Positions 39,201-46,877 of a stretch of DNA of 64,000 nt are shown here, one piece after another. The DNA comes from Brugia malayi (Eukaryota > Nematoda > Chromadorea > Rhabditida > Onchocercidae): positions 11,778,501-11,842,500 of the forward strand of contig NW_025062476.1 in assembly GCF_000002995.4 (NCBI RefSeq), in the 5' to 3' direction. The notes below the pieces were generated by a model that made no database searches, had not been told where the DNA came from, and saw nothing but the letters and a program-made list of their open reading frames with translations. The translations under genes and the position numbers were made by a program. How positions within the stretch are numbered: the first letter of the stretch is position 1; every line of letters starts with the position of its first letter.

Positions 39201-42185
39201 TTGTAGTATTACAAATTATGTTTACTATTACAAAAGAATATATAAGGAAAAAGTAATAAATTAATTAATTAAAATGCGAAGGATACAACTAATCATTCAA
39301 TTAAAAAATTTTTTGTTTCATTTCAAAAGTATTTTAACAATTTCTTAATTTTAAAAATGAAAATTTCAATCAATACTAGCTAAATCTATCAGATAAACGA
39401 ATTAATTGTAATCATTTATAATGACACTTTTGTTTTATTTAATTATAATTATTTCACCAACACTACTAAATGTCGTTTTATAAATAAAATTGTTAATATC
39501 ATTGCTTAATTGATAACATTACACTGGTGTAATTATTAAATTAACTTTAGTGAATTAAATCAAATTTAACTACAAGTGAGAAAGAGAGAGAATGGAAAGA
39601 GAAAAAGATGAAGGGATAAGTTGATATTTTTGTTGTAATTTTATTTAAATTTAAATTCATGTAAGCTTAAAAAATAAAAACACTTCTTGAAAAAAAAAAT
39701 TTCACATTTTCCAATTTAATTTTTTAATTTACTCTGTTTGTTTTAAATGGTGTTCCAAAACAAGAAAAAATAAAATAAAATAACAAAAATGTAACTTAGC
39801 TAAAAAAAAAGAAAGAAAATAAACAAATCAAAAAAAAAAAAGGATAACTTAATAAAAAGAAAAGAAAGAATGAATGAATATCTACTGCTTACATTTGCAC
39901 TTCATCTATTCTAAAGAAGCGCAAATGTCGGACATTTATAGTGTAACAGATATGTTTCAAATTTAAACACGCGCAAATATCGGATACATTTTAAAGCTAA
40001 GAAGCATAAATGTCGGATATATTTCAATTCCCAAGCAATCGTTAGACATATTTAATACACAGTGAAACTCAAGATGTATAAATGTAAAACATATTTCAAA
40101 ATATCGAACGTATATCAAATTAAATAAGCGCAAATGTCGAATGTGTTTCAAATTAACAACAAGCGCAAATGTCAATACATTCTTCAAATTTGAAAAAGCT
40201 TGTTATCAACTATCTTTTGCAACCAAATCTATAGAGAATGTGCAAAATATATTGGATAAACAACAAATTTGCATATTTATTGCTATTCTTCGTCTATATG
40301 CGCCTTGCGTCATTCAACTAAATTCAAAAATTAAATTTGTCCAAATTAAATAAAAATTAAAAAGAAGAAGTCGAAGGACTGATAATTAAAGCAGAGAAGA
40401 CAAGAATAATCGCTAAATGAAATAATTTAATTTAAATTTTGTCACAATTTGTAATTTTCGATAAAAAGCAAATCACATGGTTTTTGCATTTTTTCGTACA
40501 AATTTTTCATTCTTTCGAGAATTTCCCGAATTATTCGTTTCTAATTAGAATGAATAAAATTAGAATAAAAATGTAAAAAAATTACCTTTTTCTTATACAA
40601 CTAATGATATTTCTTCCAAAATAAATTTTGATAAAAAAATTACAAATTATATTAGTACAGTTTATGCCTATTATAAACATTTAAATATGTTAATTTATAA
40701 TTAAAAAGTACTAACAGAAAGAACTAAATTATTATTTAAATTTTTTGTTTAATTCATTACAAAATTTAAAATTGAAGAGGAAATTTCTTCCTTGAAAAAG
40801 ATTCAAGTGAATAAATTAAAAAAAAAAAAAAAAAAAAAAGAAATTTTCTTTTTTAATAGTAATTGAATACAATTACTAGTTGAATGATTTAATTAAGCTA
40901 ATATTTTCAATGCATAAAATGATATTGTGTAAATTGAAATCTAAATTTAAATGTGGAAAATTATAATATAAAAGCTAAGCGGAAATTAAAAATAAGAAAT
41001 TAAATGAATTAAATGTTTAAAAAATTTAAAAAAAGAAATTAAAATTGTACTTACAATGGAGCATTAATAGTTATTAAATAATACTATTTTATTCACTTAT
41101 CATTTTTCATATGTAAACAATTAAAAAAAAAAAAAAAAAAAGAAATTTGAAACGAATTTCATTTAATCCAAAAAAAAAAGGAATGAAAAAGAGAAAATGG
41201 AATGAATTATTTTGCAAGCAAAAATTCAAAAATTTATCAAACATTTTTTTTTTTTGGTAAATTAGAAAAAAGAAGGAATGAAATATTTTATTGACCCTTA
41301 AATGTATAATATTGAAAACCATCGAAACCAACACCATATCCACCAATGTAGCCTGTTCGTATTGCTTTTTCGATGATTTTTCTCAATTTTGGTTGAGCTT
41401 TTCGTGATGTTACCTCGATTGTTACCAAAGTACCAATTACTGGTTGATACCTGTATTGTTCGGTAGCATTTCTAATAAGTGCGAAATAAAATTTTTTTTA
41501 TTTTTGCTTTTTTTTTTTTCATTTATTTATTTTATTGCTTATATAGGAAAAAAAAGGCAATAATTTTGCAACATTGCTATGTGGTATTTTTTAAACAATT
41601 TAAAAAAAAAAAAAACAAAACAATTCATCATTTTGATATAATAAAATTGAATTAAGATAAATTCAAATTTGAACTTTTTGAAATCAAATTTTCCTTAATT
41701 GTCATATTTATATCTATGTGTATGAGTGTGTAGAGTAAATTTTTTATAGTTAAATAATCATAAAAATACTAAATCTAAAAATCTAAAATTTTAAATTAAT
41801 TACAAACAATTCATTTCAAAAAAGAAAGGAAAGAAAATTAAAAATTAATAATGGTTATATTTATAGCCAAAAATGAGTGAAAGAAAAAAGATGAGAAATA
41901 TGTAAAAATTAAATTAAACAAAATATATTTTATATATGAAGAATTATGAGAGTATTAAATTAATAAATAAAAACACCTGTAATTAACAATAGAAATATTG
42001 TATTGGCCAGGTAATGCTGCTAAAATAGTCTGAAGAGCATCCGAAATTTGTTGACTGGTACGAATAAATTGTTTGGAATATGGATGATTCAGCTCATTAG
42101 AATATGGCAAATCAGTAAAATTAATAATAAATCGATGTACAGCAAGAAAAGTTGTAGCAGTAAACAATGATGGTATTAATATCAT
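15377..42185 (-). CDS. Perlecan/UNC-52-like basement-membrane proteoglycan, N-terminal part, 14 exons, 3' end outside window
   Basis: Seen: 14 exons on the minus strand (41977-42185, 41296-41471, 37782-37898, 36995-37104, 36334-36568, 34655-34865, 33000-33082, 32032-32157, 21244-21378, 20423-20517, 19353-19963, 18327-18595, 16626-18061, 15377-15593), each with AG acceptor and GT donor, join in one open frame of 1343 residues. Residues: SEA about 17-128, LDLa 136-170, Ig about 171-270, LDLa 286-321, lustrin-like 343-377, LDLa 388-422, 433-467, acidic linker 468-696, LDLa 697-734 and 758-792, coiled coil 793-1271, LDLa 1295-1329. Known: SEA, then LDLa and Ig modules, is the start of perlecan; the protein is secreted to basement membranes and links matrix to muscle in nematodes. 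The first 16 residues are hydrophobic and may be a signal peptide; an in-frame TAA lies two codons upstream of the ATG. The frame is still open at the last donor, so laminin and further Ig regions should lie left of base 1. Another SEA/LDLa matrix protein cannot be excluded. Confidence 0.8.
15600..16070 (+). repeat. Degenerate tandem repeat in perlecan-like intron 13
   Basis: Repeated words TATAGGAATTTTAAATTATA and AGAATTGCATAAAT alternate with variable spacing through most of the intron next to exon 14. Confidence 0.8.
16626..18061 (-). CDS. Perlecan-like exon 13: long Glu/Arg/Gln-rich coiled coil
   Basis: Acceptor AATTTCTAG, donor CAG|GTAAGT, phase 1 in and 0 out, 1436 bases open throughout. 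Begins [12 protein letters not shown], then about 430 residues almost wholly of Glu, Arg, Gln, Lys and Leu, in trichohyalin-like runs. A 34-residue (102-bp) unit is repeated nearly exactly at about 17309-17512, and four 7-residue RRRLEED copies occur at 16785-16868. No cysteine seen. Predicted long charged helix; an insertion of this kind is not known to me in perlecan. Plus-strand reading frames over this exon are its shadows. Confidence 0.8.
16785..16868 (-). repeat. 21-bp repeat encoding RRRLEED heptads
   Basis: Four copies inside exon 13. They keep the reading frame and code a seven-residue charged repeat. Confidence 0.9.
17309..17512 (-). repeat. 102-bp in-frame coding repeat
   Basis: Two almost identical copies within exon 13, each coding 34 residues ([18 protein letters not shown] type). 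Diverged versions occur on both sides. Confidence 0.85.
18327..18595 (-). CDS. Perlecan-like exon 12: LDLa modules 5 and 6
   Basis: Acceptor TTTTTAAG, donor G|GTATGT, phase 2 in and 1 out. Completes LDLa 5 (residues 697-734, [10 protein letters not shown]) whose first cysteine and QEFR are in exon 11, then a 23-residue acidic spacer, then LDLa 6 (758-792, [10 protein letters not shown]). Confidence 0.9.
19353..19963 (-). CDS. Perlecan-like exon 11: acidic Asn/Ser/Asp-rich linker
   Basis: Acceptor AAATTTCAG with a TAG in frame just upstream, donor CCG|GTCAGC, phase 0 in and 2 out. Encodes about 203 hydrophilic residues rich in Asn, Asp, Ser, His and Glu, with no cysteine until DEC near the end, which is the first cysteine of LDLa 5. 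Two Ser-Gly pairs (YDSGAS, YHSGIT) in acidic surroundings could be glycosaminoglycan sites, as expected in a proteoglycan; this is inference. Confidence 0.75.
20423..20517 (-). CDS. Perlecan-like exon 10: EYF linker
   Basis: Acceptor TTCATTTAG, donor CAG|GTACTT, phase 1 in and 0 out. Encodes 32 residues beginning [11 protein letters not shown] directly after the last cysteine of LDLa 4. The same start ([10 protein letters not shown]) follows LDLa 6 in exon 13, suggesting duplication of an LDLa-linker unit. No known domain recognised. Confidence 0.65.
21244..21378 (-). CDS. Perlecan-like exon 9: LDLa module 4
   Basis: Acceptor AAATTTAG, donor G|GTTTGT, phase 1 in and out. Complete LDLa repeat at residues 433-467 with [10 protein letters not shown], near-identical at its end to modules 3 and 5. 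It follows exon 8 in phase across the nested gene, which is the main evidence that both sides of the acyltransferase belong to one gene. Confidence 0.88.
23518..23992 (+). other. GC-richer island of unknown origin holding the SL1-like sequence
   Basis: About 470 bases with few homopolymers, unlike both flanks. From 23805 to 23992 the plus strand holds an open stretch of about 60 codons ([17 protein letters not shown] and so on) ending TAG. An AATAAA at 23811 and a donor-like CA|GTAAGA near 23960 also occur. It could be an SL RNA gene relic, a retroposed trans-spliced cDNA, an LTR-type retroelement fragment, or an unrecognised exon. I cannot choose between these. Confidence 0.45.
23782..23803 (+). 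other. SL1 spliced-leader-like 22-mer
   Basis: The sequence begins GGTTTAATTACCCAA and ends TTTGAG. It equals the canonical nematode SL1 leader at 21 of 22 positions, with C for G at position 16. A GT follows directly (GAG|GTTTGA), as in an SL RNA gene, but no Sm-site-like AATTTTGG is visible in the next 100 bases. It lies in a compositionally distinct island inside the perlecan-like intron 8, upstream of and on the same strand as the HHAT-like gene. Confidence 0.8.
24240..24297 (+). repeat. GA microsatellite
   Basis: AGAGAGAGAG run with interruptions, between the SL1-like island and the HHAT-like gene. Confidence 0.85.
24984..24990 (+). promoter_or_regulatory. Candidate trans-splice or 5'UTR acceptor of HHAT-like gene
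   Basis: TTTATAG ends 38 bases before the first ATG with no ATG between. This fits an SL acceptor, or the acceptor of a 5'UTR intron whose first exon could be the island at 23.8 kb. Confidence 0.45.
25029..25250 (+). CDS. HHAT-like exon 1: N-terminus and first membrane segment
   Basis: ATG at 25029 is the first after a candidate trans-splice acceptor. Encodes 74 residues with a cytosolic basic N-terminus (TKRRI) and a membrane segment [17 protein letters not shown]. Ends ATG|GTACTT, phase 0. Confidence 0.8.
25029..31218 (+). CDS. Hedgehog-acyltransferase-like MBOAT (HHAT/Rasp family), complete, 5 exons, nested gene
   Basis: Seen: exons 25029-25250, 26273-26508, 27436-27893, 28905-29185 and 30853-31218 join to 520 residues ending in TAA; human HHAT is about 490. 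About ten hydrophobic membrane segments are visible. RYFDPGL (D352) and LLWHG (H392) match the MBOAT Asp and invariant His; their 40-residue spacing equals that of D339 and H379 in human [14 protein letters not shown] at the start of exon 2 and the [14 protein letters not shown] segment after the His also fit HHAT. Known: HHAT is an ER membrane enzyme that N-palmitoylates secreted hedgehog proteins. Nematodes lack canonical hedgehog but have hedgehog-related proteins, so the substrate here is unknown. The gene lies wholly inside intron 8 of the perlecan-like gene, on the opposite strand. Start chosen as the first ATG after acceptor-like TTTATAG at 24984-24990. GUP1-type MBOAT is the alternative. 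Confidence 0.88.
25255..25710 (+). repeat. Diverged tandem duplication in HHAT-like intron 1
   Basis: About 25255-25475 resembles about 25484-25710: both start with TACTTT then CTAATTTT, share AAATTAATTTAATTACTCT and AGACGATACGATA-like words, and end near TTTATCATTGT. The first copy begins at the exon 1 donor. Confidence 0.7.
26273..26508 (+). CDS. HHAT-like exon 2
   Basis: Acceptor TTAATTAAAG, donor CG|GTAAGT, phase 0 in and 2 out. Encodes [15 protein letters not shown], a HHAT-family N-terminal lumenal motif, followed by three hydrophobic segments. Confidence 0.82.
27148..27325 (+). repeat. About 90-bp direct duplication in HHAT-like intron 2
   Basis: Two diverged copies share TCTTCTAACAGATATAA or GTTTTCTAACAAATATAA, then TTTTTTAT and CATATTTTAATC. 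Confidence 0.65.
27436..27893 (+). CDS. HHAT-like exon 3: membrane core
   Basis: Acceptor AATTTTTAG, donor G|GTAATA, phase 2 in and 1 out. Encodes [15 protein letters not shown], several membrane segments, and the loop with KTRNW, before the catalytic exon. Confidence 0.88.
28905..29185 (+). CDS. HHAT-like exon 4: catalytic Asp and His
   Basis: Acceptor CTTTTTAG, donor ATT|GTAAGT, phase 1 in and 0 out. Carries [20 protein letters not shown] (D352) and YGFVLLWHG (H392), the two MBOAT active-site positions. Confidence 0.9.
29230..29990 (+). repeat. Degenerate repeat in HHAT-like intron 4
   Basis: Many copies of TTTTACTTA with TATATA and AAGTAGT words at spacings of roughly 60-100 bases. Confidence 0.6.
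30853..31218 (+). CDS. HHAT-like exon 5: C-terminus
   Basis: Acceptor TATTTTTAG, phase 0, ends TAA at 31216-31218. Encodes two or three further membrane segments and a short polar tail. An AATAAA lies at 31295-31300, about 80 bases past the stop. Confidence 0.88.
   Translation: MWIILNIIGLFMEYCCKGLYTIKGIQKWRETHINDISFRRFIAFLHIIPFILGLYSNFYFLGGYEVGSMFVKRIWYEETLKLRFPAILLITLAYFYSQVCIEIDRKINLATITNNNYKKDC
32032..32157 (-). CDS. Perlecan-like exon 8: LDLa module 3
   Basis: Acceptor GTTTTTAG, donor G|GTTTGC, phase 1 in and out. Complete LDLa repeat at residues 388-422 (six cysteines, [10 protein letters not shown] end). Base composition is clearly more GC-rich than the flanks. The following intron, 10.65 kb, contains the nested acyltransferase on the other strand. 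Confidence 0.9.
33000..33082 (-). CDS. Perlecan-like exon 7: lustrin-like Cys-rich module
   Basis: Acceptor ATTTCAG, donor ATT|GTAAGT. With the end of exon 6 it encodes the pattern C-x15-C-x5-CP-x4-C-x4-CC (residues 343-377), like the lustrin cysteine-rich modules common in nematode secreted proteins. The domain name is my assignment from cysteine spacing. The phases (2 in, 1 out) fit the neighbouring exons exactly, which supports this short exon. Confidence 0.7.
34655..34865 (-). CDS. Perlecan-like exon 6: LDLa module 2 and start of Cys-rich module
   Basis: Acceptor TTTTTAG, donor TT|GTAAAT, phase 1 in and 2 out. LDLa 2 spans residues 286-321 and has the slightly divergent acidic end [10 protein letters not shown], where DGSDE is usual. 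A linker follows, then VKCLDG, the first cysteine of the lustrin-like module completed in exon 7. Confidence 0.85.
36334..36568 (-). CDS. Perlecan-like exon 5: Ig domain C-G strands
   Basis: Acceptor ATATTTTAG, donor ACAG|GTTTAA. Encodes [10 protein letters not shown] (C-strand Trp, residue 207), [16 protein letters not shown] (the Dx GxY motif with D244, G247, Y249) and a G strand. The position two after the Tyr, normally Cys, is Ile. Two cysteines near residues 275 and 281 precede LDLa 2. Perlecan also has an Ig domain beside its LDLa repeats. Confidence 0.8.
36995..37104 (-). CDS. Perlecan-like exon 4: end of LDLa 1 and first strands of Ig domain
   Basis: Acceptor TTTTATAG, donor AAG|GTTTTC, phase 1 in and 0 out. 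Starts with ANC, giving LDLa 1 its last cysteine, then [20 protein letters not shown], the A-B strand pattern of an I-set Ig domain. The B-strand position that normally carries Cys is Ala or Leu here. Confidence 0.75.
37782..37898 (-). CDS. Perlecan-like exon 3: LDLa module 1
   Basis: Acceptor TTGTTTAG, donor G|GTGAAT. Encodes an LDL-receptor class A repeat with CDDGSC and CLDGSDE, the acidic Ca2+-coordinating signature. Its sixth cysteine is encoded at the start of the next exon (ANC), so the module is split by a phase-1 intron. The preceding intron is 3.4 kb. Confidence 0.85.
39910..40190 (+). repeat. Decayed tandem repeat in perlecan-like intron 2
   Basis: Five or more copies of GCGCAAATGTCGGA-like sequence followed by ATATTTCAAATT, at 39917, 39970, 40002, 40078, 40128 and 40161. 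CpG-containing and more complex than the surroundings. Confidence 0.7.
41296..41471 (-). CDS. Perlecan-like exon 2: second half of SEA domain
   Basis: Acceptor TTATTAG, donor G|GTCAAT (weak donor, but the only one before an in-frame TAA). Encodes the [10 protein letters not shown] strand, an amphipathic helix ([12 protein letters not shown]) and the closing GFQYYTFK strand, in the order expected of a perlecan SEA domain. Contains an NAT sequon. No GSVVV-type autocleavage motif was noticed. Phase 2 in, phase 1 out. Confidence 0.75.
41977..42185 (-). CDS. Perlecan-like exon 1: start, possible signal peptide, first half of SEA domain
   Basis: ATG at 42185 is preceded in frame by TAA ACA, so the exon cannot extend upstream in this frame. 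Residues 1-16 are hydrophobic (MILIPSLF start), short for a signal peptide. From [13 protein letters not shown] onward the sequence resembles the SEA domain of vertebrate perlecan (FxxxVNFT...YS...), and the PG after LAA matches its IPG turn. Ends AATTACAG|GTGTTT, phase 2. Contains NFT and NIS N-glycosylation sequons. Confidence 0.75.
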
Positions 42186-42250
42186 TGTTTATGAAGGATT
42201 GAAATTGATAAATTTGATTATATCAAATGAATCAATCCTCTCGTAGAAAA

Positions 42251-42260
42251 CTAAATTTGT
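42251..42260 (-). promoter_or_regulatory. Candidate 5' acceptor of perlecan-like gene
   Basis: ACAAATTTAG on the minus strand, 65 bases before the ATG, could receive a spliced leader or a 5'UTR exon. A second candidate (TTATTTTAG) lies about 100 bases further upstream. Confidence 0.3.
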
Positions 42261-42599
42261 ATCACAGATTTAACTTTAGTCTTATTAAAAAGAAAAAGTA
42301 AACCAAAAGATTTCAAAAACAAAAAAAGCAAATTCAACTTTTTTTGTTTTTCTAAAATAAATTAGCAAACAAATGAGATATGTGTGCTAAATTTTACTAA
42401 AATGTATTATTACTCTGAGAATACTCTGAATGATTTAATTTGTAAAGTAGTAATACGATGAGATATTTGAAGGAAGGTGAAGACAAGAGAAGAGAAAGAG
42501 GAAATAAATTGCAATAACGATGGTACATTATCGCTTAATCTAAACAACAATTCATTCTAATAGTAATAATAATGATAATATTATAACACAAATATAATA

Positions 42600-42632
42600 A
42601 TGGCAATACTAGTAATAATAATAATAATAATA

Positions 42633-42694
<62 letters not shown>

Positions 42695-43330
42695 TAATAG
42701 CAGTGATAATAAATAAATTGGATGCAAGATCATTTGATAACCGAAAAAAATGATAATAATATAATGATATTAGCAATAAATAATGACAGAAACTGTAATA
42801 ATAGTAATAATTGAAATGCAAGGCCCATATGAAGTAAAAAATGATTATCTGATAATAATGGTAATAACTGGGTAATAATAATATTAATACAATTTAAATA
42901 TGAAATCGTTTGTGAAAGTAATAAATGCAACGATAATGATAACAGTAGTAATAATAATGTTAATAAATGATAACAATAATGATAATAATGGTAATATAAT
43001 AATAGCAATTATAATAACAATTTTAAATATAAAACTGCTGATGAAAATAGTGCTAATAATAGTTTGATTGTAAAATTTGTTAATTAAAAAAAGATAATAA
43101 TAACAATAATAATAAACAACAATAGTAACAGTAATAGTAATAATTATAATAATATTTTAAATATAAAGCTGCTGATGAAAGCAAAAAATATGGTAATAAT
43201 AATAATAATATTAATGATAATAATAATAATATAATAGTTATTTGATTGTATGATTTGTTGATAACTAAAAAAAAAGATAATAATATTAATAATAGTCATA
43301 ATAATCACAATAACAATAAATAATGATTTG
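42600..43330 (+). repeat. TAA/GATAAT microsatellite region
   Basis: Long ATA and TAA runs at 42613-42700, then diffuse AATAATGATAAT sequence upstream of the perlecan-like start. Confidence 0.85.
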
Positions 43331-43385
43331 GTTGTAAAATTTTTAATGACTTAATGAAAAAAGTTAAAAAAAAAAGAAAACTATT

Positions 43386-43580
43386 AATTAATTAGAATAT
43401 AATAATAAATTAATTGGAATATAATAATATAAATTAATTAGAATACAATAATATAAATTAATTGGAATACAATAATGCAAATTAATTAGAATACAATAAT
43501 ATAAATTAATTGGAATACAAAAATATAAATTAATTAGAATACAAAAATATAATTTAATTGGAATACAAAAATATAAAAAC
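43386..43580 (+). repeat. About 22-bp tandem repeat
   Basis: Alternating units of AATTAATTAGAATACAATAA and AATTAATTGGAATACAAAAA types, about eight copies. Confidence 0.88.
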
Positions 43581-45628
43581 AATATTTACAAATGGTATCG
43601 TTTTTTTTTTTTTTCCTTTATCGATAACAATCGTAGTACTAATGTAATGTAATGGTTGTGCTTCTTCTAAAGCTAAATTGATGACAATTTTTTTTGCTTT
43701 TACGATGCTCCACCCTTTGTGGAACATTTTTATTCATTTTTTTTCTTTTTTTTTTCTGCTTGCTTATTCAATACCCAAAACCGAAGAAATAAATTCAATC
43801 GAATAGTGATACTGGCAAAAAAGAAAAAAAAAAAAAAAGGTAAAAAGAGATAAACTAAGCAATTGGCGCAAAAATACTGTACCGTAAATTTATATGACTT
43901 ATATATAGGTGTGTGTGTGTGTGTGTGTGTATATGTTTACACCTACCCAATAAAACACTTTTAAATTTACAAATTCAAAAAAATGAGAGAGAGAGAGAGA
44001 GGCAGAAATATTGCTTTACTTTACTCCGATTTTATCATTATTTCCTATTCAAAGCATATATTTCATCTTAAAAATGAAAAACCTCTTCAAATACTTTTTC
44101 ATATTTTTTTTCCTCTCCCTCTCTCTCTCTCTCTCTTTCTCTCTGTATTTTTTCATCTATTCCTTGTTTATTTTTATGTTTATTTGAAAAAAAAAAACTT
44201 AGTATATAAAAAAAAAATACAAAAAAAGAAAAAAAAAAGGCTCAAATGAATAAAAAAGTGAAAAAAAAAAAAAAAATGAAACGATAAGATAGTAAAGATA
44301 AAAAAAAAAAAAGAAAAGTTTAATAAAAATTATATCTTCAAAAAGAGAAATCTCGAAATTACTTATTGAAATGAAAAAGAAAAAGGAAAAATGAAATGAA
44401 ACGATGCAAATCTATCAGATATCAGGAAGAAATGAGAAAGAAAGAAAAAAATGAAATGAAATGATTGAAAGAAGAATTTTTTAAAAAAAAAAAAAACACT
44501 GTAGAAGTTCTTGTGATACAGTGAAGCTTACTTATGCTTATCGGTTTTTTTTTCTCCCTCCTCTCTCTCTCTCTCTCTTTTCCTTTTCCTGTTTAATCTC
44601 TAAAACTATTTGCAATTTTAAAAAGTGAATGATGAATAAATACCATACATTTTGTCTAGACTTAAGCTTTTTTTTCCTTCATTTGTATTTTCTTTTTTAT
44701 TGTACAAATTTCTCATTCATAATTGCATTCATCCTTTCTTTCTCTCTCTCTCTCTCTCTCTCTCTCCTTCCTCTCTCTTATTTATTTATTTCATTTAAAA
44801 GAGAAAAATAGAAAAATTTGAAAAAATTATAATTTTATCATATGGAAAAATAAATAAGTAAAAAAGAATGCAATTAAGTCAAAAAATAAAAATTTAATTT
44901 ATAAAAAATTCGAAAATTTTTAATTATTGAAAACAAAAAAAAAAAAAAAGAAATAATAAATGACAGATTTTTATCATAATTTAACATAATTTATTATATT
45001 GTATTATATAATTTAAAAAAAATTTTTTTTTTTTATTTAAGCACGAGGAAAGAAAATTTGAATTATTTAAACTTTTTTGAAAATTTTTTTGAAAAAAAAA
45101 ATACTAAACAATAAGCAAATGAAAGAGAGAAAAAAAAAAGATTACAAATATTTCCAAATTTATTGCCTTTTTTTATCATTTTGCTTTTTTTTTTTTCTGT
45201 TAGACAAAAAAATTATCATTTAAATATTTGAAAGATAAATGAAACGGAAAATCAATAAATACTTTTTAAAATCATTTTTAAATTATTTTTAATTTATTAT
45301 TAAAATCACTTTTAAATTATTATTGAATAATTAAAATTTCTGACATATACTATTAGCTTATCAATCAATCATTGCTCGCACTTAATATTAGTTATTAATG
45401 ATTAATGCTCAAATGTTTCGTTTAAAAATTATTTGACGTACTCAAATATTTTGCTGTAAATTTTTATACGAAATTGATTACATTGATAAGTGATAAGTGA
45501 TAAACAATTAACAATGAAATATGAAAATGTTTGTCACAAGAATTTAACATTACAGCAGACAATATTCATTGATATATGTATTAAATATGTATGAATAATT
45601 GTTTAAAATTACAATCATTTTAAAATTT

Positions 45629-46003
45629 TTAAATATATTGCAAAGGATAAATGTTAAAGCACAAACCGAATGAAATAATCGATCCATTGATAAACATTGA
45701 GTGATTGCTGTTGTTGTTATTATTGTTGTTGTTATTGCTGTTGTTGTTGTTGTTGTTGTTGTTGTTGTCATTATTAGTGTTATAATTATTGTTTCCGTTT
45801 GCAATCAGTGAAATAATCAATTCATTTGTAATATTTTCATTATCAATGTCATTATTATAATTATAATTGCTATCATAATTAGATGATATGTTATCATCTA
45901 ATTCATTCAAATGCACACAAACAGTACAGAGTAATAAAAATAGAAATTTATTAAAATTGAATAAGGTAACAAATTGCCAGGTATGCATGATGTGAGTGAA
46001 CAT
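45629..46003 (-). CDS. Possible secreted Asn-rich protein (weak)
   Basis: A 124-codon frame begins with a plausible signal peptide (KFLFLLLCTVCV) and continues as acidic, Asn-rich sequence, with two poly-Asn runs encoded by a GTT/ATT microsatellite on the plus strand. ATATATAG at 46025-46032 could be an SL acceptor. A possible donor (TTCG|GTTTGTG) lies near 45667, so it may be only a first exon; no second exon was found. It cannot be the 5' exon of the perlecan-like gene because a stop precedes that ATG. Chance reading through a microsatellite is the main alternative. Confidence 0.3.
   Translation of the reverse strand: MFTHIMHTWQFVTLFNFNKFLFLLLCTVCVHLNELDDNISSNYDSNYNYNNDIDNENITNELIISLIANGNNNYNTNNDNNNNNNNNNSNNNNNNNNNSNHSMFINGSIISFGLCFNIYPLQYI
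45715..45772 (+). repeat. GTT microsatellite
   Basis: GTTGTTGTT run with ATT and GCT interruptions. On the minus strand it codes the poly-Asn runs of the weak secreted frame. Confidence 0.9.
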
Positions 46004-46733
46004 CGATAGTTGATGACGATGCTACTATATATGAATGTTAAGTGATAAACGATTGAATATGGTTAGTTACCAGTCACTAAAGATGGATTAATAAAATTCA
46101 TTTTACCTAAATTCTTAGTGAAAAAGATAGCATGGAAGAAGATGAGAAGGAAGATGGAGAAAGAATATGATAGATCATAACTGATACATTGATAAAATTT
46201 GATAGCAAATAGAAGACATCAAAATTATTATCAGCATTTTATTGTAATATCTTTCGTATCCTTCAAATTGATTATTATAATGACATGTCAGTCACCAAAT
46301 TAACTAACTGTCTGCATACAGACACATCTATGTGACATTGAGGATATTGTAAAATGTTATTATCATCACTGATGTTATCAATAGTGATAATGTGTCATTG
46401 ATTGGTTAAATTTTATTTAATTAAATATCAATATAGTTGCTATTATATTTACTCATTGTTTTATCATTAAAATTATTAATACAATAATCGTTTTTTTTTT
46501 CCTTTTTTTCTTTTTTATTTGATAAATTATTTTATGCTAAAATATTGATATTATACATTAGCAAAAGAAATGATAAATGATTAACAGAAAAAAAAAAATT
46601 ATTATATTAAACGAAAGATATGCAAAAAAAAAAAAAAAAAAATGAAAGAAAAAGAATTTTAATTTTTTGCTTCGTTTTTTTTTTTTTTTTTATTTAAATT
46701 TTTGGCACAATTTTTTTTTTTGTGTCACATCAA

Positions 46734-46877
46734 TTAACTTGATTTTTTCTTATCATTATTATCACTTTCAGCTGCAATATCATATGCCTTCTTGATTTCT
46801 TGCAATTCGGGCACCACTTCTTTCTTCATAAAACTAATTAATGCATTAACTTTTGCTTTTATAGCTGGAATAGCTTC
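46734..46877 (-). CDS. Small secreted protein exon 2: C-terminal helix and stop
   Basis: Acceptor AATTTCAG, then 47 codons and TAA. Encodes EAIPAIKAKVNALISFMKKE, then a helical stretch and a polar tail SDNNDKKKSS. Confidence 0.7.
   Translation of the reverse strand, partial: EAIPAIKAKVNALISFMKKEVVPELQEIKKAYDIAAESDNNDKKKSS

Larger units (their letters stand above)
42261..45628. other. Upstream region without a recognised gene
   Basis: Microsatellites, A runs, GA/CT stretches (43984-44002, 44110-44140, 44735-44767) and a short GT run at 43910-43930. No coding frame with domain-like sequence. Confidence 0.55.

Noticed and set aside
45629..46003. Asn-rich frame as the missing signal-peptide exon of the perlecan-like gene
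   Set aside because: The perlecan-like ATG at 42185 has an in-frame TAA two codons upstream and no acceptor between, so no upstream exon can join in frame before it.
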